Shown piece after piece: positions 29,652-36,275 of a stretch of 64,000 nt of DNA. The DNA lies in assembly GCA_001602925.1 (NCBI GenBank), contig LUZT01000005.1:62001-126000 (forward strand), written 5' to 3'. Position 1 is the first letter of the stretch. The number at the start of each line of letters is the position of its first letter. A model generated the notes under the pieces. The model was not told the DNA's origin. It searched no databases and worked only from the letters and a program-made list of their open reading frames with translations. The translations under genes were made by a program, and so were the position numbers. This DNA is from Chlorobiales bacterium Clorobi_01 (GTDB lineage Bacteria > Bacteroidota > Chlorobiia > Chlorobiales > Chlorobiaceae).

Positions 29652-29954
29652 CTATCTCAAGGCTATACCACATTTCCAACAGAAATGCGGATTCATCGAC
29701 CGTCCTAAATACTTGTTGCAAGCCGGGCACCGCCAGTTGGTAAATGAAAAAACAAGCGCACCAATGACCACAACAAGCAGCAATGGCGTAAATATTGCAA
29801 CCGGATAAGTTCCGAGCATCAAACCTGTGCTTTTATCTGCCGTAACATAAGGAATCATCAAAATGAAGAGCAGACCGGAAACCACTATCTGATTTCGACG
29901 TCTGTTTGCAAATTCGTTCTTGAACGCCTGTTTTTGCTGCTCGGTGTACTCCAT
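29652..29954 (-). CDS. Membrane protein with C-terminal zinc ribbon
   Basis: A 100-residue protein with two hydrophobic segments (about residues 23-40 and 51-70) and a C-terminal zinc ribbon whose four cysteines are in CPACNKYLG and HFCWKCG. The N-terminal 20 residues are charged and likely cytoplasmic. Such small proteins are common and unassigned. It has 'YTEQQKQAFKNEFANRRR' before helix 1. It is flanked by the lipoprotein gene terminator and the tspO gene; no operon partner is obvious. Confidence 0.78.
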   Translation of the reverse strand: MEYTEQQKQAFKNEFANRRRNQIVVSGLLFILMIPYVTADKSTGLMLGTYPVAIFTPLLLVVVIGALVFSFTNWRCPACNKYLGRSMNPHFCWKCGIALR

Positions 29955-30028
29955 TACTCTCTACCTCCATTATCCAGTGTTACGGTTGATAGAACCTGTC
30001 ACCCTATCCCGCCCGACGTGCTGACGTA

Positions 30029-30505
30029 TCAGGGATTGAGCTGTAGAATAGTGAAATTCAGATAAGAGGCAAAGCTCACCCAGCAGAGATACGGTACCAG
30101 CAGCAGTGAAGCCGGTTTCGAAACTCTGGAGAAAGCGACCATGGTCAGGACAATGAAAATCCAGAGCAGAACAATATCGACCAGACCGGCAAGCGGCGAC
30201 TGCATCCCGAAAAACGATGCTGACCATCCGAGATTCAGCATCAGTTGAATCGCGAAGAGCACAACGCCGACGTTGACCTCGTTCTTCTTCCAGCCCGTGC
30301 CAAGCACCTTTGCAAGCGCTGTACCCATCATGATAAAGAGAACTGTCCAGACCGGGGGAAAAAGCCAGTCCGGCGGATTCCACGACGGCTTGACAAGGGT
30401 GGTGTAGTACCATGAACCCGGCTTCGGTGTGAAGGTGCTTCCGGCAAAACCGACTGCCAGGCAGAGGCCGATGCAGAGCACGAGGGTGAGTATCTGTTTG
30501 TTCAT
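30029..30505 (-). CDS. tspO: TspO/MBR-family tryptophan-rich sensory protein
   Basis: TspO proteins are five-helix membrane proteins that bind porphyrins and, in phototrophs, influence tetrapyrrole metabolism. The 158-residue protein has the diagnostic WYYTTLVKPSWNPPDWLFPPVWTVLFIMMGTAL block, an LNLGWSASFFG segment and the terminal PYLCWVSFASYLNFTILQLN. A TTG start 42 nt upstream is open, but the ATG at 30505 gives the family's usual length. A link to bacteriochlorophyll intermediates is plausible in this organism, though not shown by sequence. Confidence 0.93.
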   Translation of the reverse strand: MNKQILTLVLCIGLCLAVGFAGSTFTPKPGSWYYTTLVKPSWNPPDWLFPPVWTVLFIMMGTALAKVLGTGWKKNEVNVGVVLFAIQLMLNLGWSASFFGMQSPLAGLVDIVLLWIFIVLTMVAFSRVSKPASLLLVPYLCWVSFASYLNFTILQLNP

Positions 30506-30676
30506 AACGAGTGGCTGTTTGACGAATCTGGAATACCACACTAACAAGCTCTATTTCCGGCAGTTAATTCCCGCACGCCGTTATCTTGTTGCCCCCTGAA
30601 CAGACACAGGGGAAGCGCCTGCACTTCTCAACGACAAATGATATATTGGGCCAGCCATTTTCATTCACCTGACACC

Positions 30677-31480
30677 ATGCAGAACATGAACCTCGAACTC
30701 CAGACGGCCGTGAAGGCAGCCAAAGCCGCAGGAGCGATTACGCTTTCGAGATTCGGCGAACTTTCTCATCGCGAGATCGTCGCCAAGGAGTACAAGGATT
30801 TCGTCACCGAAGTTGACAAGCAGTGTGAAGCGGCCATCACGGCCACCATCACCGAAGCGTTCCCTGATGACGGTTTGCTCTGCGAGGAGGGCACCAGCGG
30901 CAACGGCGCTTCCGGGCGCACCTGGATCGTCGATCCGCTCGATGGCACGCTGAACTTTATCCACTCGTTTCCGGTGTTCGGCATCAGCATCGCCCTGCGT
31001 GATGCTTCAGGCGAACTCGCGGTTGGCGTGGTTTACCAGCCAGTGCTCGACGAGCTGTTCACTGCCGTCAAGGGACAGGGCGCGTTCCTGAACAGCAAAC
31101 GCATCAGTGTCTCGACGCGCGAAGAGATGCAGAGCTATCTCTTCGCCACCGGCCTGCCCTTCAGGGATTACGATCACTACATGGATGGCTACATCGGCCT
31201 CTTGCAGGATGTCATCAAGGACTCGGCGGGCATCCGTCGCGCCGGATCGGCCTCCATCGACCTGGCCTACACCGCCGCCGGACGCTTCGACGGCTTCTTC
31301 GAGTACCGGCTCTTTCCGTGGGACTTCGCGGCGGGCGTACTGCTGGTGCGCGAAGCGGGTGGCATCGTGACTGGCATTGACGGCTCGGATGATGTGTTCG
31401 CCCATACGAGCATCCTTGCCGGAAGCCCGCTCACCCATCCGCTTCTGCTGGAAAAAGCCCGGCGGCATTTCGGGCCCTGA
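30677..31480 (+). CDS. suhB: Inositol monophosphatase family protein (SuhB-like)
   Basis: A 267-residue Mg-dependent phosphatase. Metal-binding motifs are present: DFVTEVDKQCEAAI, CEEGTSG (for the GEE motif), WIVDPLDGTLNFIHSFPVFGISIAL and the C-terminal PWDFAAGVLLVREAGG. Substrates could be inositol phosphate or another sugar phosphate. Three in-frame ATG codons exist (30638, 30677, 30686); the family normally begins close to NLELQTAVKAAKAAG, so I chose 30677. Upstream is divergent tspO; downstream, 79 nt away, is lpxC-fabZ. Confidence 0.92.
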   Translation: MQNMNLELQTAVKAAKAAGAITLSRFGELSHREIVAKEYKDFVTEVDKQCEAAITATITEAFPDDGLLCEEGTSGNGASGRTWIVDPLDGTLNFIHSFPVFGISIALRDASGELAVGVVYQPVLDELFTAVKGQGAFLNSKRISVSTREEMQSYLFATGLPFRDYDHYMDGYIGLLQDVIKDSAGIRRAGSASIDLAYTAAGRFDGFFEYRLFPWDFAAGVLLVREAGGIVTGIDGSDDVFAHTSILAGSPLTHPLLLEKARRHFGP

Positions 31481-31559
31481 CCCGCGTCAAGCAGCCAATT
31501 TGAAGAGTTAGCGCCGCTTTCGTATCTTTGACATTTTCCATCGCAAGCTCCAGCCATCC

Positions 31560-32963
31560 ATGCTCATTCATCAACGCACCCTCCAGAACGAAATTTCGCT
31601 CACGGGGATCGGCCTCCACACCGGCCACGAATGCACCATCACGTTCAAGCCCGCACCGGTCAACACCGGCTATATCTTCGTCAGAACCGACATCGATGAC
31701 TGCCCGGAGATTCCGGCGCTGATCGACTACGTGGTCGATGTGCTGCGCGGCACCACCATCGGTATCGGGGAAGTCAAGGTGCACACCACCGAGCACGTGC
31801 TTGCCGCGCTGTACGGATTGCAGATCGACAACTGCCGCATCGAGCTGAGTGGCCCCGAGCCGCCGGTGCTTGACGGCAGCTCACATCCGTTCGCCGAAGC
31901 GCTGCTTTCGGCAGGCATCGCAGAGCAGGACGAACCGAAGAACTACCTCGTGATCGACGAGACCATCGAGTTCAACAATCCCGAAAAGGGCGTGCAAATC
32001 GTGGCTCTGCCGCTCGACGGCTTCAGGACTACGGTCATGGTCGACTACAAAAACCCGGCACTCGGCTCGCAGCACTCCGGCCTGTTTGATCTCGACAAGG
32101 AGTTTCTGCGCGAGTTCTCACCATGCCGCACCTTCTGCTTCCTCTCCGAGGTCGAAGCGATGGCCAATCAGGGTATCATCAAGGGCGCTGACATCGACAA
32201 CGCCATCGTGATCATTGACAAGCAACTCGATGAACAGCAGATTCAGACACTTGCCGACAAGGTGAGCATTGACACTTCACATCTGGTGCTCGGTCAGAAC
32301 GGCATTCTGAATAACCGCGAACTGCGATTCACCAACGAACCGGCGCGTCACAAGCTGCTCGACCTGCTCGGCGATCTGGCCCTGCTCGGCATGCCGGTCA
32401 AGGCGCAGATTCTGGCTGCGCGTCCGGGCCACGCCTCGAACGTGGAGTTTGTCAGGCAGCTCAAAAAATACGCCGACCGCAACAAGCTGGCCCGCCAGTA
32501 CCAGCACGAAAAGAAAGCCGGCGTGATCTTCGATATCAACGCGATCATGAACATCCTGCCGCATCGCTACCCGTTCCTTCTGATCGACAAGATCGTCGAA
32601 TTCAAGCTCGACGAAAAGATCGTCTCGATCAAGAACGTCACGATGAACGAACCCTTCTTCCAGGGTCACTTCCCTGGCAACCCAGTCATGCCTGGCGTGC
32701 TCATCATCGAGGCGATGGCCCAGACCGGCGGCATCATGATGCTCAACGGCAAGGAGAACATCAAGGAATCGGTGGTCTTCTTCATGGGCATCGACAAGGC
32801 ACGGTTCCGGAAGCCGGTGCTGCCCGGCGATACGCTGGTCATCGAAGCGGTCATGACCAACATGCGGCGTACGGTCTGCCAGTTTGACGCCAAGGCCTAC
32901 GTGCGAGGCGAGCTGGTCTGCGAAGCTTCGCTGATGGCTACCGTGATGGAGAAAAAGAACTGA
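31560..32963 (+). CDS. lpxC-fabZ: Bifunctional UDP-3-O-acyl-N-acetylglucosamine deacetylase / 3-hydroxyacyl-ACP dehydratase (LpxC-FabZ fusion)
   Basis: This 467-residue fusion joins the committed deacetylase of lipid A synthesis to the dehydratase of fatty-acid elongation. The LpxC half (about 1-305) has LTGIGLHTGHECTITFKPAP, the zinc-ligand region KVHTTEHVLAALYGL, GPEPPVLDGSSHPFAEAL and HKLLDLLGDLALLG with further ligands. The FabZ half (about 318-467) has DINAIMNILPHRYPFLLIDKIVE with the catalytic His and FFQGHFPGNPVMPGVLIIEAMAQTGG with the catalytic Glu. The fusion is known in Bacteroidota and Chlorobiota. It ends in an 18-bp inverted-repeat terminator. Confidence 0.97.
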   Translation: MLIHQRTLQNEISLTGIGLHTGHECTITFKPAPVNTGYIFVRTDIDDCPEIPALIDYVVDVLRGTTIGIGEVKVHTTEHVLAALYGLQIDNCRIELSGPEPPVLDGSSHPFAEALLSAGIAEQDEPKNYLVIDETIEFNNPEKGVQIVALPLDGFRTTVMVDYKNPALGSQHSGLFDLDKEFLREFSPCRTFCFLSEVEAMANQGIIKGADIDNAIVIIDKQLDEQQIQTLADKVSIDTSHLVLGQNGILNNRELRFTNEPARHKLLDLLGDLALLGMPVKAQILAARPGHASNVEFVRQLKKYADRNKLARQYQHEKKAGVIFDINAIMNILPHRYPFLLIDKIVEFKLDEKIVSIKNVTMNEPFFQGHFPGNPVMPGVLIIEAMAQTGGIMMLNGKENIKESVVFFMGIDKARFRKPVLPGDTLVIEAVMTNMRRTVCQFDAKAYVRGELVCEASLMATVMEKKN

Positions 32964-32985
32964 AACACTGTCAGAAAATACGTCA

Positions 32986-33023
32986 TCATGAAAAAACCCC
33001 GGAGTTCCGGGGTTTTTTCATGA
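32986..33023. terminator. Perfect 18-bp inverted-repeat terminator after lpxC-fabZ
   Basis: Arms at 32986-33003 and 33006-33023 are exact reverse complements (core ACCCCGGA/TCCGGGGT flanked by A6 and T6) with a 2-nt centre. It can terminate in both directions between convergent lpxC-fabZ and pgsA. Confidence 0.9.
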
Positions 33024-33260
33024 TTTCCACACTCTTCCACACCTGACCAACAGGCTTGCCAACAAGTTATCCACATTTTCCACACACCACGAAATAAGTC
33101 CGTGAACATCCACCATCTCATTCAAATAATTACACTTAACAACGGCCATATATAACACTGACCGTTACTTATGTACACTTATCCATATTGAGGGCGTTAA
33201 TCTGTGGATAACGTCCTGCATTCAAAGAGATTATGGAAAAAAGGAGGAAAAGGAAGAAAA
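33024..33260. other. Cluster of DnaA-box-like sites between convergent genes
   Basis: TTATCCACA at 33067-33075 is directly followed by TTTTCCACA at 33076-33084. TTATCCATA lies at 33179-33187 and TGTGGATAA (inverse orientation) at 33203-33211; TTATGTACA at 33169-33177 is a weaker match. The AT-rich stretch 33115-33180 lies between them. Two further TCCACA motifs sit at 33026-33041. No gene or promoter is expected here because both neighbours end in this gap. Possible replication-related element. Confidence 0.5.
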
Positions 33261-33815
33261 TCAGGCCTTGAATTCCGCCCCTTTCTGGATTTTGTAGAAC
33301 CTGATGCAGTATTCTACAAACGAGTAGAAAAGGGTGGCTGCGGAAAGATACATAAAGAACTCCTTGACCGGCCACTGCCGAAAAACAGGAAGCGGCCAGA
33401 CCATCGAGATGAACATCATCGAGACGAATCCCACCGCCCACTTGCCGGGCCAGAGCGAAGTGGTGAGCACGTTGTGCCGGTGACGAATCCAGGCCGCGCC
33501 GAGGAAAATCACCAGGTCACGAAACACAACGAACGCCACGAACCATACCGGCAACTCCCCTTTCCAGAGGTAGTAGAGAGCGACGCTGGCCAGGCAGAGC
33601 TTGTCGGCCAGGGGGTCGAGAATCTTGCCCATGTCGGAGACCTCGTTGGTCCACCGGGCCGTCTGGCCGTCGAACCAGTCGGAAAGCAGCGCGACCACCA
33701 TGATGATGAGGGCGATTTGCGTCTGGCCCGCGTCGAGGTAGTAGATGAACCAGGGAATCAGCAGAATCCTCAGGAAGCTCAGCGAATTGGGGAGATTGAA
33801 AATATGTCCCTTCAC
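33261..33815 (-). CDS. pgsA: CDP-alcohol phosphatidyltransferase (phosphatidylglycerophosphate synthase-like)
   Basis: A membrane enzyme that likely makes phosphatidylglycerophosphate from CDP-diacylglycerol. The CDP-alcohol motif is complete: DGQTARWTNEVSDMGKILDPLAD gives D-G-x2-A-R-x8-G-x3-D-x3-D. NLPNSLSFLRILLIPWF at the N-terminus and further hydrophobic helices fit PgsA. The start is uncertain: I give the GTG at 33815, which yields the family's usual N-terminus and 184 residues; an ATG at 33857 adds 14 residues but has no spaced ribosome-binding site and lies in a non-conserved stretch. Located downstream of ruvC on the same strand. Confidence 0.85.
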   Translation of the reverse strand: MKGHIFNLPNSLSFLRILLIPWFIYYLDAGQTQIALIIMVVALLSDWFDGQTARWTNEVSDMGKILDPLADKLCLASVALYYLWKGELPVWFVAFVVFRDLVIFLGAAWIRHRHNVLTTSLWPGKWAVGFVSMMFISMVWPLPVFRQWPVKEFFMYLSAATLFYSFVEYCIRFYKIQKGAEFKA

Positions 33816-33922
33816 AACGGTTCTTGTTTGGTTCCGGAAAAGAGACCCGAAGGTCATCCTGAGGATCGTTTGACGAAACAGATGCCGAAGTCCAAACTCC
33901 GGCACCACTCGTTGATAAAAAG

Positions 33923-34483
33923 TCAGGCCACCAGCTCGGGATGTTCGTTTACGAACGCCGCCCATCCCTTGCCCCGTCCTTTTCCGCTCTTGCCAGCCTG
34001 CACGCCGAGCGGCGATGCGCTTCTCGCGAGATCGCAATACGCTACGCCAAGCGCGTCAGTAACGTCAAGCGGCTTCAGCTCGCTGCCGAGATCGAGCATT
34101 TTCGACAGCATCGCCGCCACCTGCTCCTTGCGCGCCGAGCCGGTGCCGGTAACCGCGAGCTTGATTTCGCGCGGTGCGTACTCGCGAACGGGCAAACCAC
34201 GCTTCAAAACCGTGGCAAGCACCGCCCCCCTGACCTGGCCGAGAATCAGGGCGCTTCTGACATTGCGCCCCACGAAGGCCGTTTCGAGAGCGACGCACTC
34301 GGGCTTCAGTTGCGCAATCACCTCGTCGATACCGGTGCAGAGCTGGCCAATTCGCTCGTGCAGCGTATCCGCTGCGCGAGGGCGGACAAGGCCGCACCCA
34401 AGCACTCGATAGCCCGCCGCCGTTTCGGCGATGACGCCATAGCCGGTTTTGCGGCTGCCCGGATCGATGCCCAGCACAATCAT
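33923..34483 (-). CDS. ruvC: Crossover junction endodeoxyribonuclease RuvC
   Basis: RuvC is the dimeric resolvase that nicks Holliday junctions. The 186-residue protein begins [16 protein letters not shown] with the first catalytic Asp, has [23 protein letters not shown] with the catalytic Glu, [24 protein letters not shown] and [15 protein letters not shown] with the last two acidic residues. The C-terminal 20 residues are a non-conserved Gly/Lys-rich tail. Its start is 3 nt from the yebC stop, so yebC-ruvC-(pgsA) form one minus-strand operon, a common YebC-RuvC arrangement. Confidence 0.96.
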   Translation of the reverse strand: MIVLGIDPGSRKTGYGVIAETAAGYRVLGCGLVRPRAADTLHERIGQLCTGIDEVIAQLKPECVALETAFVGRNVRSALILGQVRGAVLATVLKRGLPVREYAPREIKLAVTGTGSARKEQVAAMLSKMLDLGSELKPLDVTDALGVAYCDLARSASPLGVQAGKSGKGRGKGWAAFVNEHPELVA

Positions 34484-34486
34484 GGG

Positions 34487-35242
34487 TTACTCTTCTTCAA
34501 GCGCGCTCATGACGCTTTCACTCATGTCCATGTTGCTGTAGACCGCCTGGGCGTCGTCGCTGTTTTCGAGCGCGTCGATCAGCTTGAGCGCCTTCCGGGC
34601 GTCCTCGACATCGAGCTCGACATAGTTGTCCGGAATCATGTCCATCTTGGCGTTCTCGAACGGAATACCAGCCTCTTCGAGCGCCTTCTTGACCGGCTCC
34701 AGATCCTTCACGTCGGTCAGCACGGTGAAGTACTGCTCGTCGTCGCTCTCCAGCTCTTCGAGTCCGGCGTCGAGCAGCAGCTCCATCAGGTCGTCCTCGG
34801 AGATGGCCGACTTGGGAACCTCAATGGAACCCTTGCGCTTGAACATCCAGCCGACGCTGCCATTCTCGCCGAGCGACCCGCCGCTGCGGCTCATCAGGTG
34901 GCGAATGTCGGCCACGGTGCGGTTGCGGTTGTCGGTCGCGGTCTCGATAATGATCGCAATGCCGCCCGGGCCGTACCCTTCGTAGGTGATCTCTTCGTAG
35001 GTCGCGCCTTCGAGTTCGCCGGTGCCTTTTTTGATGGCGCGCTGGATATTGTCCATCGGCATCGAGTTGGCCCGCGCCGTATCGATGGCGAGCCTCAAGC
35101 GCGGGTTGCCCGTCGGGTCGCCGCCGCCCATTTTGGCCGCAATGGTGATCTCCTTGACGAGCTTGGTGAACAGGTTTCCTCTCTTCTGATCGGTGGCGGC
35201 CTTTTTACGCTTGATGGTCGCCCATTTACTGTGTCCTGACAT
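34487..35242 (-). CDS. yebC: YebC/PmpR-family protein (TACO1-like)
   Basis: A 251-residue protein beginning with the family's hallmark [28 protein letters not shown], followed by [36 protein letters not shown] split at this point, and [27 protein letters not shown]. YebC proteins have been described as transcriptional regulators and, more recently, as factors that help ribosomes through difficult proline stretches. An acidic C-terminus is present. It is the first gene of the yebC-ruvC operon, with an AT-rich promoter region upstream shared with divergent pheA. Confidence 0.95.
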   Translation of the reverse strand: MSGHSKWATIKRKKAATDQKRGNLFTKLVKEITIAAKMGGGDPTGNPRLRLAIDTARANSMPMDNIQRAIKKGTGELEGATYEEITYEGYGPGGIAIIIETATDNRNRTVADIRHLMSRSGGSLGENGSVGWMFKRKGSIEVPKSAISEDDLMELLLDAGLEELESDDEQYFTVLTDVKDLEPVKKALEEAGIPFENAKMDMIPDNYVELDVEDARKALKLIDALENSDDAQAVYSNMDMSESVMSALEEE

Positions 35243-35340
35243 AGGTTACAACCTGATTATTAGATAAGTCGGATATGACGCGTTTATGAAAAGATTTATT
35301 TTACTTTAAGAAAAGCAAATTCTGCGGGGTATGAATAAAA

Positions 35341-35406
35341 GTGCCTCTGAAAATTGCCACGGCTTCCGACAGTTGCCGGACCGGGTCGGCAAAATTTCAA
35401 AGGCGC
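35341..35406 (+). promoter_or_regulatory. Long imperfect inverted repeat in the pheA leader
   Basis: GTGCCTCTGAAAATTGCC at 35341-35358 pairs with GGCAAAATTTCAAAGGCGC at 35388-35406, about 15 pairs with a mismatch and a bulge. A smaller CGGC/GCCG stem lies inside. It ends 26 nt before the pheA start and has no T-tract after it. A leader RNA structure controlling pheA is possible. Confidence 0.4.
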
Positions 35407-35432
35407 CCTTAAATTAATTACAAGAACGAAGA

Positions 35433-36275
35433 ATGACAAACTGGTTGATCGCTTATCAGGGAGAACCCGGCGCATACAGTGAAATTGCGGCGCTGCGCTT
35501 CGGCGAGCCGCTGCCTTGCGAAAGCTTCGACGACGTCTTCACGGCGGTCACGGAACAGAAAGCCGACTACGCGGTGATTCCCATCGAGAACTCCCTCGGC
35601 GGCAGCATCCACCAGAACTACGACCTCCTGCTCCGCCGCCCGGTGGTGATTCTCGCCGAGACCTTCGTGAAGGTCGAACACTGCCTGCTCGGCCTGCCCG
35701 GCGCGTCGGTGGAGACGGCGACCAAAGCGATGTCGCACCCGCAGGCGCTGGCGCAGTGCCACAACTTTTTCGCCACGCATCCGCAGATCAGGGCCGAGGT
35801 AGCATACGACACGGCTGGAAGCGCCAAGATGGTAGCCGAAAGCGGAGACAAATCGGCGCTCGCCATCGCCTCGAAGCGGGCAGGCGAACTGTACGGACTC
35901 GACATCCTGAAGGAAAATCTCGCCGATGAAGAGTGGAACATCACCCGTTTCTTCTGCATCGCGCGCGAAAACAATCCCGACATTTCGCACCTCAAAGTCC
36001 GGCCCGACGTGGCCCGCCAGAAAACATCGATCGTCTTCGCGCTGCCCAACGAGCAGGGGTCGCTCTTCCGGGCGCTGGCAACCTTCGCGCTCCGGGGAAT
36101 CGACCTGACCAAAATCGAGTCTCGCCCGTCGCGCAAAAAGGCGTTCGAGTACCTCTTCTATGCCGATTTCATCGGCCACCGCGAGGATCAGAACGTCCAC
36201 AACGCCCTCGAAAATCTCCGTGAGTTCGCGACGATGGTCAAGGTGCTCGGCAGCTACGGGGTGGTGAATCCATGA
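35433..36275 (+). CDS. pheA: Prephenate dehydratase
   Basis: A 280-residue monofunctional prephenate dehydratase, the step from prephenate to phenylpyruvate in phenylalanine synthesis. It has YQGEPGAYSEIAALRF at the N-terminus, VIPIENSLGGSIHQNYDLLL, SHPQALAQCHNFF, YDTAGSAKMVAESGDKSALAIASKRAGELYG split over the core, and NITRFFCIAR. A C-terminal ACT domain (TSIVFALPNEQGSLFRALATFALRGIDLTKIESRPSRKKAFEYLFY in two parts) provides phenylalanine feedback. No chorismate mutase domain is fused. It overlaps polA by 4 nt. Confidence 0.96.
   Translation: MTNWLIAYQGEPGAYSEIAALRFGEPLPCESFDDVFTAVTEQKADYAVIPIENSLGGSIHQNYDLLLRRPVVILAETFVKVEHCLLGLPGASVETATKAMSHPQALAQCHNFFATHPQIRAEVAYDTAGSAKMVAESGDKSALAIASKRAGELYGLDILKENLADEEWNITRFFCIARENNPDISHLKVRPDVARQKTSIVFALPNEQGSLFRALATFALRGIDLTKIESRPSRKKAFEYLFYADFIGHREDQNVHNALENLREFATMVKVLGSYGVVNP

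Noticed and set aside
33150-33211. dif site in the gap between lpxC-fabZ and pgsA
   Set aside because: Some TTATG-like half-site sequence is present, but no pair of 11-bp arms with a 6-bp centre could be found.
33816-34037. N-terminal extension of pgsA to an upstream start
   Set aside because: The extension overlaps ruvC in another frame and is not like any PgsA N-terminus; the conserved sequence starts at NLPNSLSFLR.
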